Below the pieces are notes generated by a model, which was not told the DNA's origin, ran no database searches, and saw only the letters and a program-made list of their open reading frames with translations. A program made the position numbers and the translations under genes. Below are positions 42,539 to 51,739 of a DNA stretch of 64,000 nucleotides, one piece after another. The stretch spans positions 2,356,001-2,420,000 of the forward strand of contig OZ241969.1 of NCBI GenBank assembly GCA_965204165.1. Reading direction: 5' to 3'. The first letter of the stretch is position 1. Each line of letters starts with the position of its first letter. Source of the stretch: VYFG01 sp965204165. Its GTDB lineage: Bacteria; Pseudomonadota; Gammaproteobacteria; Arenicellales; Poriferihabitantaceae.

Positions 42539-43192
42539 TCAGAGTTCTTCCACGCCCCGGTCACCCCCGAGCAGGAGCAGGTCCGCGCCACGGCGGGCGA
42601 ACAGGCCCACCGTCACGACCCCGGGGATCTGGTTGATTCTGCTTTCCATCTCCACGGGGTCCAGTATGTCCAGACCGTGCACATCCAGGATGACATTGCG
42701 GTTGTCGGTCAGGAAATCGCTGCGCCAGACCGGTTCTCCACCCATTCGCGCCAGTTCCCTGGCCACCATGCTCCGGGCCATCGGGATGACTTCCACCGGC
42801 AGCGGAAAGGTCCCCAGTCGTTCCACCAGTTTGCTGCTGTCGGCAATGCAGACGAAGGTTTCCGAGACCTCGGCCACGATCTTTTCCCTGGTAAGCGCAC
42901 CGCCACCGCCCTTGATCAGGTGGCGGTGCCGTGTGGTTTCATCCGCACCGTCGACGTAGATGCGCAAGCTGCCCACATCGTTCAGTTCCAGCACTTCGAT
43001 ACCGTGCGACTGCAGCCTTGCGGCACTGGCATCGGAACTGGACACGGCGCCGTCAATCCGCCCCTTGATGCGGGCCAGTCCGTCAATGAACAGATTGGCG
43101 GTGGACCCCGTTCCGACACCGACGACATCGCCGCCGCGGATATATTCCAGTGCCGCATCCGCGGCCATCTTCTTTTCGTTGTCCTGTGACAT
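42539..43192 (-). CDS. rpiA: Ribose-5-phosphate isomerase A
   Basis: The 217-residue enzyme matches RpiA: VVGVGTGSTANLFIDGL, VSSSDASAARLQSHGIEV, YVDGADETTRHRHLIKGGGGALTREKIVA with the Asp, Glu and Lys active-site residues, and IPGVVTVGLFARRGAD. It interconverts ribose-5-phosphate and ribulose-5-phosphate in the pentose phosphate and Calvin cycles. It is followed by cbbQ on the same strand (17 bases upstream in transcription), consistent with a link to carbon fixation, though no RuBisCO gene is in the window. Confidence 0.95.
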   Translation of the reverse strand: MSQDNEKKMAADAALEYIRGGDVVGVGTGSTANLFIDGLARIKGRIDGAVSSSDASAARLQSHGIEVLELNDVGSLRIYVDGADETTRHRHLIKGGGGALTREKIVAEVSETFVCIADSSKLVERLGTFPLPVEVIPMARSMVARELARMGGEPVWRSDFLTDNRNVILDVHGLDILDPVEMESRINQIPGVVTVGLFARRGADLLLLGGDRGVEEL

Positions 43193-43209
43193 CAGTGTTA
43201 CCGGAGTGC

Positions 43210-44019
43210 CTAGAACAGGGACGCGCTCAACTGGTTCACCGCGCTCAGCATGTCCGGGTCGTCGCTCAGGGTTTCGGAGATGGCGCTCCGACAGGCTACC
43301 TTGGGGTCGATACCGGTATGCATCAGCTTGGCGGCGTGCACCAGCAACCGGGTGCTGGCGCCTTCCTCGAGTCCGCTGCCCTTGAGGTTGCGCGTCATGC
43401 CGGCAAATTTCACGAGTTGCGCGGCGGTGTCCCGGTCGAGGCCCGATTCCCGGGCTACGATTTCCGTTTCCAGCCCTGCGTCGGGATAGTCAAACTCAAT
43501 GGAAACAAATCGTTGGCGGGTACTTTGCTTAAGATCCTTCAGGACACTCTGGTACCCGGGGTTGTAGGAAATGGCAAGGCAGAACTCGTCCGGAGCCCGC
43601 AGCAGTTCGCCGGTTTTTTCCACCGGCAGCACCCTGCGGTCATCCGCCAGGGGATGGATCACCACAGTGGTGTCCTTGCGTGCTTCCACGATTTCGTCCA
43701 GGTAGCAAATGCCGCCGCTCCGCAGGGCCCGCGTGAGCGGCCCGTCCGACCAGCGGGTTTCTCCCCCGACGATGAGGTAGCGCCCTACCAGGTCCGCGGC
43801 CGTCAGGTCGTCATGGCAGGAAACGGTGACCAGGGGACGCTGGAGCCGCCAGGCCATGTGCTCCATGAACCGGGTCTTGCCGCATCCGGTGGGTCCCTTC
43901 AGCAGTACCGGGATGTTGTTCGCGTAGGATGCCTCGAACAGGGCAATCTCGTCCTGTTGCGGGGCGTAATAGGGTTCGTCAGCGATCAGGAATTCGTCTA
44001 TGTGGATATCGATACTCAT
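43210..44019 (-). CDS. cbbQ: CbbQ/NirQ/NorQ-family AAA+ ATPase
   Basis: The 269-residue MoxR-type AAA+ protein has Walker A LLKGPTGCGKTRF near residue 39-50, Walker B ICYLDEIVEARKD and a sensor region ISYNPGYQSVLKDLKQSTRQRFV. The CbbQ_C tail is present. These ATPases activate RuBisCO (CbbQ) or insert cofactors into NO or nitrite reductases (NorQ/NirQ), usually with a VWA-domain CbbO/NorD partner. No such partner is visible here, so the target enzyme is not known. It precedes rpiA in the same transcription unit. Confidence 0.9.
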   Translation of the reverse strand: MSIDIHIDEFLIADEPYYAPQQDEIALFEASYANNIPVLLKGPTGCGKTRFMEHMAWRLQRPLVTVSCHDDLTAADLVGRYLIVGGETRWSDGPLTRALRSGGICYLDEIVEARKDTTVVIHPLADDRRVLPVEKTGELLRAPDEFCLAISYNPGYQSVLKDLKQSTRQRFVSIEFDYPDAGLETEIVARESGLDRDTAAQLVKFAGMTRNLKGSGLEEGASTRLLVHAAKLMHTGIDPKVACRSAISETLSDDPDMLSAVNQLSASLF

Positions 44020-44161
44020 GGCCGGCTTTGATGCTCCAGGGGGCGGAGTGTATCAAGTTTGGCTGATTCTCCGCTGTATCATGCAATCGGGATGCGGGAC
44101 TTGCCTGTCCTGGCGCCGTCGCCGGGGCCGCCCGGCATCCGGACGGAGAATGCCGCGGTAT

Positions 44162-44968
44162 TCAGTGACGGGCATCCACCCGGCAGGGCGCCCCGGTCTT
44201 GATGATTCCTTCCGCGTCCGGCGCAGCGTTCACGCCGAAGAATATCTCCCCATCCCGCTCGCGATAGCTGGACAGTGTATGAATCGGTTCAGGACCCACG
44301 AGCGCGCCGGACTCGGGATCCACCGTCGGCACCGAGCAGCGGGCACAGGGTGCAACCACACGAAGCGGAACGTCACCGACAACAATCCGCCGCCAACGGT
44401 CCTCGGCAAACGGGGGGCATCCGTCGATCACGATATTGGGCCGGAACCTCAGCATGCTCACCGGCTCCGCGAGCCTTCCGTTCAGGTCATCCAGGGACGC
44501 CTGCGTGGTGATCAGGAGGGGAAAACAGTCGGCGTACCGTGTATGGTCGCCGGGTTGTGATACGGACGGATCGCAGGGGCGGGTGTCCGCCGCCGGAAAT
44601 GCAATCAGGCGGCAGGAGTCCCCGATGGCCTGGCTCAGCCATCCGGCGGTTTCCTCCCCGAGGTCGATGCCGGAAACGTCGCTGCCCCATACACTGGAGG
44701 AAACCTTCCGCATGGTGGCCCGGGTCTCGGGTACCCGGTGGGGCTGCATGCCGAATGATTCCAGCACCAGGGTGTCGCCGTCGATGGCGGTTTCCACAAG
44801 GACCATCTGGGGATGCGTCCGCTGGGTCATCATCCGGCCATCCGGTGTCACCACCATCCATTGCCGGTCGAATGTCAGCCCGGCGGCCCCGAGATGTGAT
44901 GAACCGAGCGTGACGCCGCGCAGGGATTTCACGGGGTAGATATGGATTTCCGATACGGAAAGGGACAT
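44162..44968 (-). CDS. MOSC-domain protein (YcbX-like)
   Basis: The 268-residue protein combines the N-terminal MOSC beta-barrel (EIHIYPVKSLRGVTLGSS, FDRQWMVVTPDGRMMTQR) with a MOSC domain containing MLRFRPNIVIDGCPPFAEDRW and PCARCSVPTVDPESG. YcbX/mARC proteins bind molybdenum cofactor and reduce N-hydroxylated compounds; the Cys in the MOSC domain is the likely molybdenum ligand. YcbX usually carries a C-terminal ferredoxin domain, absent here. It is divergent from argE. Confidence 0.88.
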   Translation of the reverse strand: MSLSVSEIHIYPVKSLRGVTLGSSHLGAAGLTFDRQWMVVTPDGRMMTQRTHPQMVLVETAIDGDTLVLESFGMQPHRVPETRATMRKVSSSVWGSDVSGIDLGEETAGWLSQAIGDSCRLIAFPAADTRPCDPSVSQPGDHTRYADCFPLLITTQASLDDLNGRLAEPVSMLRFRPNIVIDGCPPFAEDRWRRIVVGDVPLRVVAPCARCSVPTVDPESGALVGPEPIHTLSSYRERDGEIFFGVNAAPDAEGIIKTGAPCRVDARH

Positions 44969-45025
44969 CGTTCAGGTCTTTGGTGGCTGGGCGCCCAAGG
45001 ATACAGGTATGTGGTACTCTCCGCC

Positions 45026-46201
45026 ATGATGAAACAGGCCAGTGAAGCACTCGAAATTCTGTTCGACCTGATCCGGTTCGATACCACCAGTCGACGCTCC
45101 AATCTCGAGTTGATCGATTATGTCCGCGCATTTCTCGAACGGCGGGACATTCCCCACGATCTCACCTGGAACGAAGACCGCAGCAAGGCAAATCTCTTCG
45201 CAACGCTCGGGGAGGAGCGAGCTCCCGGCATCGTCCTTTCCGGGCACACGGACGTGGTGCCCGTGGACGGCCAGGAATGGTCGTCGGATCCCTTCGAGCC
45301 CGAGGTGCGCAACGGCAGGCTGTACGGGCGGGGAAGCTGCGATATGAAGGGATTCATCGCAATGTGCCTTGCCAAGGCTGACGACATCCTGGAAGCGGAC
45401 CTGCCCCTCCCGGTTCATTTCGCCTTCTCCTATGACGAGGAAGTGGGCTGCATTGGCGTCCGTGGGCTGCTGGCGGATCTGAAAAAGCGCGCGGTTCTGC
45501 CCAAGGCCTGTATCATCGGGGAACCGACCGACATGTCCGTGATCCGGGCGCACAAGGGCATGCTGTTCAAGCGCTGTACCGTGCATGGCCGGTCGGCGCA
45601 TTCCTCCCTGGTGCACCTGGGGGTCAACGCGGTGGCCCGGGCGGCCAGGGCCATTGCGCATATTGAGGATATCGGCGAGCGCATACGCCGTGAAGGTCCG
45701 TTCGACGATCAGTTCGATCCGCCGCATACCACCCTTCACTGCGGCGTCATTCACGGTGGCACCGCCAACAACATCATTCCCGACCGCTGCCAGTTCGATT
45801 TCGAGATTCGCAACCTGCCCGACCAGCCCACGCTACCGCTGTTCGAGGAAGTGACCGCTTATACGCGGGAACTGGAACGGGAGATGCATGCTGTTGACGA
45901 GACCACCGGATTCGAATGGCAGACGCTGGCGGAATATCCGGGGATGAACACCTCGCCGGAAGAACCCGTGGTCGATATGGTCTCGCGGCTGCTGGATGAC
46001 TACAGGATGCCGGGCAAGGTCAGTTACGGTACCGAGGGAGGCCATTTCCAGGCGGCGGACATTCCCACCGTGATCTGCGGCCCGGGCAGTATCGAACAGG
46101 CCCACAAGCCGGATGAATTCGTCGAACTCGCGCAACTGGACAGGTGCGGGGCGTTTATAGACGCGCTCATACGGGATATGGGCCCTTCCGGGGCGCCATG
46201 A
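45026..46201 (+). CDS. argE: Acetylornithine deacetylase (M20 family)
   Basis: The product (391 residues) is an M20 metallohydrolase with metal-binding His-Thr-Asp in LSGHTDVVPVDG, GRGSCDMKGFIAM, the Glu-Glu pair in SYDEEVGCIGVR and a C-terminal YGTEGGHFQAADIPT. ArgE removes the acetyl group from N-acetylornithine in arginine synthesis. Two adjacent ATGs (45026, 45029) fit; the frame further upstream is on the opposite side of the MOSC gene start and is not conserved. Its stop overlaps folK-folP by 4 bases. Confidence 0.9.
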   Translation: MMKQASEALEILFDLIRFDTTSRRSNLELIDYVRAFLERRDIPHDLTWNEDRSKANLFATLGEERAPGIVLSGHTDVVPVDGQEWSSDPFEPEVRNGRLYGRGSCDMKGFIAMCLAKADDILEADLPLPVHFAFSYDEEVGCIGVRGLLADLKKRAVLPKACIIGEPTDMSVIRAHKGMLFKRCTVHGRSAHSSLVHLGVNAVARAARAIAHIEDIGERIRREGPFDDQFDPPHTTLHCGVIHGGTANNIIPDRCQFDFEIRNLPDQPTLPLFEEVTAYTRELEREMHAVDETTGFEWQTLAEYPGMNTSPEEPVVDMVSRLLDDYRMPGKVSYGTEGGHFQAADIPTVICGPGSIEQAHKPDEFVELAQLDRCGAFIDALIRDMGPSGAP

Positions 46202-47472
46202 CAATCTACCTGGGCCTCGGGTCCAACCAGGGTGAACGGGTCGACCGGCTGGAGCAGGCGGTCGTCCGGCTCCAGAACGCCGGGTTCGGTGTGACGCGGA
46301 TATCTCCCGTGGTCGAATCCCCTGCGATGCTCCCGCCCGGGGCGGACCCGTCCTGGGATCGGCCCTACCTGAACATTGTGGTCGCCGGGAAGGCCCGCTG
46401 GACCCCCCGCCAGGCCCTGGATGTCATCAAGTCCATCGAGCGGGATGCCGGCCGGGAGCCCGGTCCGCGCTGGTCTCCCCGCCCGCTTGACATCGACATC
46501 CTGATCTGGGGGAACGAGCGGATACAGGAGCCCGGCCTGGTGATCCCGCACCCCGGAATCGAAAACCGCGACTTTGTCATTACGCCGCTTTTGCACATCG
46601 CCCCTGGCCTGGTGCTCCCGGGGGCTGGTCGGACCGTGTTTGATCTGTCCTTGGGCCGACGCAATATTCCGCTGTGGATGGGCATTCTCAATATCACGCC
46701 GGATTCGTTTTCCGACGGGGGAAGCTGGGAGGACCGGGACCGGCTCGAGGACTGGATCGACCGGATGATTGCCGAAAATGTCCAGATCATCGATGTGGGC
46801 GCGGAATCCACCCGGCCCAATGCCGGGGAAATTCCGCTGGAGGAGGAGTGGCGCAGGCTGCAGCCGGTGCTGGATCTGCTGAAGGAGCGCCTCGCCGGCA
46901 GAAAGGTTCGCCCCATGGTATCTCTCGACAGCAGGCACCCGGAGATCATTGCGAGAGGCCTTGCCCATGATATTGACCTGATCAACGACGTCACCGGGCT
47001 GGATGATCCTGCCATGGCAGCAGTGGTGCGGGACAGCAATTGCGACGTGGTGGCCATGCATGCCATGACCGTTTCGGTGAACCCTGCAGTACTGCTGCCG
47101 GATACGGAATCGGCGGTGGTCCAGCTGCTGCGCTGGATCGAGGAGAAGAAGTCCGCCTGGGACCGCATGGGGATCAATCTTGGCCGCATGATTTTCGATC
47201 CCGGTATCGGCTTTGGCAAGAGTTCCGTCCAGGCATGCGAACTCATGGCCCATGTGCAGGAACTGCGCGGGGCGGGTCTTCGTGTGCTGATCGGCCACTC
47301 CCGGAAATCGTTCATGGCGGCATTCAGCGACCGCCCAGCCAGGCAGCGGGACCTCGAGACCCTGGGAATCTCCCTCGCCCTAGCAGGCCAGGGAACGGAC
47401 ATCCTCCGGGTGCACCATCCCATGATTCACCAGCGGGCATACCGGGCCTGGTGCCATGTCACCGGCCGCTGA
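46198..47472 (+). CDS. folKP: Fused HPPK-DHPS (FolK-FolP) folate enzyme
   Basis: The 424-residue protein joins two folate enzymes. Residues 1-155 are HPPK (GLGSNQGERVDRLEQA, RPLDIDILIWG, PHPGIENRDFVITPL). Residues 160-424 are DHPS (MGILNITPDSFSDGG, DVGAESTRPNAGEI, DLINDVTGLDD, IFDPGIGFGKSS, LIGHSRKSFM). HPPK activates the pterin and DHPS joins it to p-aminobenzoate. The frame is continuous through the junction, so it is a true fusion. The family loop usually reading MHMQG-P-TMQ here reads MHAMTVSVNPAVL, which is divergent. Start ATG at 46198 overlaps the argE stop. Confidence 0.93.
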   Translation: MTIYLGLGSNQGERVDRLEQAVVRLQNAGFGVTRISPVVESPAMLPPGADPSWDRPYLNIVVAGKARWTPRQALDVIKSIERDAGREPGPRWSPRPLDIDILIWGNERIQEPGLVIPHPGIENRDFVITPLLHIAPGLVLPGAGRTVFDLSLGRRNIPLWMGILNITPDSFSDGGSWEDRDRLEDWIDRMIAENVQIIDVGAESTRPNAGEIPLEEEWRRLQPVLDLLKERLAGRKVRPMVSLDSRHPEIIARGLAHDIDLINDVTGLDDPAMAAVVRDSNCDVVAMHAMTVSVNPAVLLPDTESAVVQLLRWIEEKKSAWDRMGINLGRMIFDPGIGFGKSSVQACELMAHVQELRGAGLRVLIGHSRKSFMAAFSDRPARQRDLETLGISLALAGQGTDILRVHHPMIHQRAYRAWCHVTGR

Positions 47473-47495
47473 ACCCGCCTGCCTTGCCGGCAGTG

Positions 47496-47873
47496 TCAGT
47501 GGAACATCACTTCCGCCGACAGGGTGAACGCGGGAATGGCGGCATCGAACATACTGCCTTCATCGTCCTGCATCTGGTAGCTTCCCATCATGCTGCCCAC
47601 CGGTGTGGTCAGGATGGCGCCGCTTGTGTATTCGTAGTGATCCCCGGGCTGGAGGTGCGGATGTTCGCCGACCACGCCGGGACCCCTTACTTCGCGTGTT
47701 TCTCCATCCGCGTCCGTGATCACCCAATGCCGGCTCAGCAGTCGGGCGGGTATGTTCCCGGTGTTTTCCATGCGCACGGTGTAGGCGAACACGTATTGAT
47801 TGGCTTCCGGATCGGACTGTTCTCTCAGGTACTGCGGCGTAACGCGCACGGTGATCTGCTGAATGGTTGGCAT
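47496..47873 (-). CDS. apaG: ApaG
   Basis: The 125-residue protein matches ApaG: RVTPQYLREQSDPEANQYVFAYTVRMENTG, LLSRHWVITDADGETREVRGPGVVGEHP, PGDHYEYTSGA and GSMMGSYQMQDDEG. It has a fibronectin-like fold and is linked to Co/Mg homeostasis and diadenosine tetraphosphate metabolism. It converges on folK-folP with 23 bases between stops. Confidence 0.95.
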   Translation of the reverse strand: MPTIQQITVRVTPQYLREQSDPEANQYVFAYTVRMENTGNIPARLLSRHWVITDADGETREVRGPGVVGEHPHLQPGDHYEYTSGAILTTPVGSMMGSYQMQDDEGSMFDAAIPAFTLSAEVMFH

Positions 47874-48266
47874 CGGCTGTCGGCTTCGTCTTGTCCTGGA
47901 ATTGGCGGCTGCCAGGGGCTATCGGATTGATGGATTATAGTCTTTCCCGGTCGGGCCATGGGATAGGTCATGGGCATGACGGAAACTGTCGCGGAAATGA
48001 CGCCCCCGGACGGCCGCATGCCAGCCTCGTCTGTCCTGCTGTAGACTCCGGCCCATTTCCTGGGTTCCCTTTTTCCCAGCATTCCCAATGTGCGCACAAT
48101 CCGCCGTAAACATCGACGATGCCCGGGATGGACCGATACACCAGGATCGCGGGGCCGACATGCTGCGGAGCGGTTGTCCCATGTATCGACGGGGGCATGG
48201 AAATGCCCGTCCGGATTCTCCCCGGGGCATTTTCCGGGACGGGTTCAATGACAACGGAGCGGGCCC
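47874..48266. other. Intergenic region between apaG and the TauD-type gene
   Basis: About 390 bases; no gene, repeat or strong promoter recognised. It is the upstream region for both divergently transcribed genes. Confidence 0.4.
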
Positions 48267-49130
48267 GTGAAATCCCTGCATGACGACTTCGGCGTGGAGA
48301 TCGAAGGCATTGACCTGAGAGACGCGGCCACGCACTACACATGGATTCGCAGGGCATTCGAAGAGCATTCCGTACTGCTGTTCCGGGACCAGTGTCTTGA
48401 TGACGAGGCGCATCTTGCCCTGGGGCGCCTGTTCGGTGTCATCGAGATCAGGGAGAGGAATCCGCAGGAACACGAGGCCCGGATGTCGATGGTGTCGAAC
48501 CGCAGGGAAGGCGGGCATGTCCTGTCCGAAGAGAGTCCCCGGCTCCTGCACCTGAAAGCGAACCAGCTCTGGCACACCGACAGCACATTCCTGCCCGCGC
48601 CGGCGCTTGCCAACATCCTGGCCGCCCGAAAGCTGCCGACATCGGGCGGGGAAACGGAATTCGTCTCGACCCGGGCGGCCTGGCGTGATCTCCCCGGTTC
48701 CACCAGGACGCGGTTGCGCAGGCTCGTCCTGCGCCATCGTTACGCGCATTCGCGCATGGCCATATCTCCGGCCGCCGCCGCCCTCGACGTCGTCACCATG
48801 TGGCCCGAGACGGCGTGGCGGGCCGTGTGGCCCAATCCCGTCAACGGGGCGGAGGCCCTCTACATTGCCTCCCACGCCTTCGGTGTAGTCGGCATGGGCG
48901 AGAGGGAAGGCCGGGAACTGATCCAGGAACTGATTGCGTTCACGACACGGCCGGCCCGCATTTACAGCCACCGGTGGTCCCCCGGTGACGTGATCATCTG
49001 GGACGAGCGTGCGACCATGCATCGCGGCCGTCCCTGGCCCTATGGGGAAGAACGCACGCTGGCCAGTATCTGCATTACGGCCGGCGAGGCGGACGGGCTC
49101 GGGTGGGTCCGGCCCGCCCCGGCCGGGTGA
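48267..49130 (+). CDS. TauD/TfdA-family Fe(II)/2-oxoglutarate dioxygenase
   Basis: The 287-residue protein has the iron-binding His-x-Asp in LWHTDSTFLP and the distal His and Arg region in WDERATMHRGRPWPYGEERTL. An early conserved part reads GVEIEGIDLRDA and LLFRDQCLDDEAHLALGRLFG. It is a complete TauD/TfdA dioxygenase; substrates in the family include taurine, sulfonates and phenoxyacetates. The start is GTG at 48267 with GGAG about 8 bases upstream. Nearby genes do not fix the substrate. Confidence 0.87.
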   Translation: MKSLHDDFGVEIEGIDLRDAATHYTWIRRAFEEHSVLLFRDQCLDDEAHLALGRLFGVIEIRERNPQEHEARMSMVSNRREGGHVLSEESPRLLHLKANQLWHTDSTFLPAPALANILAARKLPTSGGETEFVSTRAAWRDLPGSTRTRLRRLVLRHRYAHSRMAISPAAAALDVVTMWPETAWRAVWPNPVNGAEALYIASHAFGVVGMGEREGRELIQELIAFTTRPARIYSHRWSPGDVIIWDERATMHRGRPWPYGEERTLASICITAGEADGLGWVRPAPAG

Positions 49131-49268
49131 GTCCCTCCGGCCAGCGCCCTTGCGGGAGACAGGCCGTGGTTGGGGGAGCAGGGGGCTGCCGGCGCCATTC
49201 CCACCTAAGGATGGCCGGTCAGGGTATGCGCCCGGACGCCGGATGCACCAAAGTCCCGGAGAAATGGC

Positions 49269-49297
49269 TTGAGCACCCTACCCGGAAGTGATATGTT
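49269..49297 (+). promoter_or_regulatory. Candidate sigma-70 promoter of the AOR operon
   Basis: TTGAGC at 49269-49274 and TATGTT at 49292-49297 are separated by 17 bases; each matches 4 of 6 consensus bases. It lies about 90 bases upstream of the ferredoxin gene. Weak but well spaced. Confidence 0.35.
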
Positions 49298-49385
49298 TTA
49301 TCCCCGAAGACTGGATTTCCAGGTTGCCGCGAAGTAGTCGGGGCGGCCTGTCGTCTAACCCTATAACGCCATACAGGAGAACATA

Positions 49386-49865
49386 ATGCAACGATCCCTT
49401 TCCATCGACCCGGACAAGTGTACCGGCTGTCTGCAGTGTGAAATGGCCTGCTCCTTCGAGAACGAGGGCGTGTTCAACCCGGCCAAGTCCCGCATCAAGG
49501 TCTTCACCTTTCACGAGGAGGGCCGATTTGTTCCCTACACCTGTACCCAGTGTGACGAGGCCTGGTGTATGCAGGCCTGCCCGGTGGACGCCATCAAGAT
49601 GAATTTCCAGACCGGCGCCATGGAGGTCAGCGAGCAGGTGTGTGTGGGCTGCAAGGTTTGCACCATTGCCTGTCCGTTCGGTACGGTGAATTACAACAGA
49701 GACACCGGCAAGGTCATCAAATGCGATCTGTGCGGTGGTGATCCGGCCTGCGCCACGGCCTGTCCCACGCAGGCGATCACCTACGTGGATTCCGATGCCA
49801 CCGGGCTCGAGAAAATGCGCGCCTGGGCCGGCAAGACCGACAACGCGCAGCACGCCGCAAGCTAA
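49386..49865 (+). CDS. aorA: Ferredoxin-like 4x[4Fe-4S] subunit of aldehyde oxidoreductase
   Basis: The 159-residue protein has four Cys clusters typical of HycB/DMSO-reductase-type electron-transfer subunits: CTGCLQCEMAC, CTQCDEAWCMQACP, CVGCKVCTIACP and CDLCGGDPACATACP. It should pass electrons between AOR and the FAD subunit. AGGAG lies 8 bases before the start. It is first in an operon ordered as in the Aromatoleum aorABC genes, whose products form a tungsten aldehyde oxidoreductase complex. Confidence 0.9.
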   Translation: MQRSLSIDPDKCTGCLQCEMACSFENEGVFNPAKSRIKVFTFHEEGRFVPYTCTQCDEAWCMQACPVDAIKMNFQTGAMEVSEQVCVGCKVCTIACPFGTVNYNRDTGKVIKCDLCGGDPACATACPTQAITYVDSDATGLEKMRAWAGKTDNAQHAAS

Positions 49866-49882
49866 GGCAGGAGGTTAGTCAC

Positions 49883-51739
49883 ATGGCATGGGCAAAAAAG
49901 GTTCTGCGCGTCAACCTCAATGACGGCAACATCAGCAGCGAGCCCCTCAACATGGAGTGGGCGGCGCAGTATATCGGGCAACGCGGCCTGGCGACCCGCT
50001 ACCTCGTGGAAGAGACCGATCCGACGTGCGATCCCCTGGGTCCGGACAACAAGCTGATCATGGCGACCGGCCCGCTCACCGGTACGGCGGCCTCCACGGG
50101 GGGGCGTTATTCCGTGATCACCAAGAGCCCGCTCACGGGCGCGGTGGCCTGTTCCAATTCCGGCGGCTTTTTCGGTGCCGAACTGAAATCCGCGGGCTGG
50201 GACATGATCATCTTCGAAGGAAAGTCACCGAACCCGGTGTGGCTCAACATCGTTGACGACAAGGCGGAGTTGTGCTCCGCCGAGGGTATCTGGGGCCAGT
50301 CCGTCTGGGAGGCCGACAAGGCCATCCACAGGATCACCGGTGATCCCCAGACCCGTATCGCGGCCGTTGGCCGTTCCGCCGAGGCGGGTTGCCTGTATTC
50401 CGCGGTGATCAATGATCTCCACCGTGCGGCGGGCCGTTCCGGTGTGGGCACCGTGATGGCTTCCAAGAATGTCAAGGCCGTGGCGGTTCGGGGCACCCGC
50501 GGGGTAGGCAACATCAAGGATCCCAAGCGCTTCATGCAAAGCGTGGCGGAGCAGAAGGTGGTGCTGGCGGAAAACGCGGTTACCGGGCAGGGCCTGCCGG
50601 CGCTGGGAACACAGGTTCTGATGAACGTCATCAACGAAATCGGTGCGCTGCCCACCAACAACATGCAACAGACGCAGTTCGAGGGTGCGCACAATATCTC
50701 CGGGGAGGCCATGCTGGAGCCCCGCAAGAGCGACGGCAAGCCGAACCTGACCACCAACGCGGCCTGCTTCGGCTGCACCATCGCCTGCGGGCGGATCTCC
50801 ACCATCGACCCGTCCCATTACTCCATCCAGGACAAGCCCCAGTACCAGCAAAATTCCGGGGGCCTGGAATACGAGGCGGCCTGGGCCATGGGAGCGGATA
50901 CCGGGGTGGATGACCTCGATGCCGTCACCTTTGCGAATTTCGTTTGCAACGAGGATGGCATGGACCCGATTTCCTTCGGCGCCACCGTGGCGGCAGCCAT
51001 GGAACTGTTCGAGACGGGTGCCATCACAACCGAGGAAACCGGGGGTATGGAACTCCGGTTCGGTTCCGCCGAGGCGCTGACCTGGTGCGCGGAAAAGACC
51101 GGCACGGGAGATGGCTTCGGCAAGGACCTTGGCCTCGGCTCCAAGAAGCTGTGCGAGAAATACGGCCACCCGGAATTCTCCATGACCGTGAAGGGCCAGG
51201 AGTTCCCGGCATACGATCCCCGCGGCATCCAGGGCATGGGACTCACCTATGCCACATCGAACCGCGGCGCCTGCCACCTGCGCAGCTACACCGTTGCCTC
51301 AGAGGTGCTGGGGATTCCGGAGAAGACCGACCCGGCAGTCACGGATGGCAAGGCCGGACTGGTCAAGGCTTTCCAGGACGCCACGGCGGCCGTGGATTCC
51401 ATGGGTCTTTGCGTGTTCACCACCTTTGCCTGGTCCCTGGACAACATGGCGCCCCAGATGGATGCCGCCTGCGAAGGGGATTGGACCGTGGAACGGCTGC
51501 TTGAGGCCGGTGAACGGATCTGGAACCTGGAGCGCGACTACAATATGAAGGCAGGTCTCACCGGGTCGGACGACAACCTCCCGGAGCGCCTCCTCAAGGA
51601 AGCCTCGAAGGCCGCGCCCACCGAGGGACAGGTCTGCAACCTGCACGAGATGCTGCCCGAGTATTACCAGCTTCGCGGCTGGACCGATGAAGGCCAGCTC
51701 ACCGACGAAGTCCGGCAGAAATTCTCACTTCCCGGATGA
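49883..51739 (+). CDS. aorB: Aldehyde ferredoxin oxidoreductase, tungsten/molybdenum subunit
   Basis: The 618-residue protein is an AOR-family enzyme: KVLRVNLNDGNISSEPL at the start, the pyranopterin-binding GGRYSVITKSPLTGAVACSNSGG and the [4Fe-4S] Cys cluster ACFGCTIACGR near residue 293. GACHLRSYTV and the C-terminal LPEYYQLRGWTDEG also fit. It oxidises aldehydes to acids using a bis-pyranopterin tungsten (or molybdenum) centre. AGGAGG lies about 10 bases before the ATG. MoaA and MoaD-like genes in the same operon support a pyranopterin cofactor. The next gene's start overlaps its stop by 4 bases. Confidence 0.93.
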   Translation: MAWAKKVLRVNLNDGNISSEPLNMEWAAQYIGQRGLATRYLVEETDPTCDPLGPDNKLIMATGPLTGTAASTGGRYSVITKSPLTGAVACSNSGGFFGAELKSAGWDMIIFEGKSPNPVWLNIVDDKAELCSAEGIWGQSVWEADKAIHRITGDPQTRIAAVGRSAEAGCLYSAVINDLHRAAGRSGVGTVMASKNVKAVAVRGTRGVGNIKDPKRFMQSVAEQKVVLAENAVTGQGLPALGTQVLMNVINEIGALPTNNMQQTQFEGAHNISGEAMLEPRKSDGKPNLTTNAACFGCTIACGRISTIDPSHYSIQDKPQYQQNSGGLEYEAAWAMGADTGVDDLDAVTFANFVCNEDGMDPISFGATVAAAMELFETGAITTEETGGMELRFGSAEALTWCAEKTGTGDGFGKDLGLGSKKLCEKYGHPEFSMTVKGQEFPAYDPRGIQGMGLTYATSNRGACHLRSYTVASEVLGIPEKTDPAVTDGKAGLVKAFQDATAAVDSMGLCVFTTFAWSLDNMAPQMDAACEGDWTVERLLEAGERIWNLERDYNMKAGLTGSDDNLPERLLKEASKAAPTEGQVCNLHEMLPEYYQLRGWTDEGQLTDEVRQKFSLPG

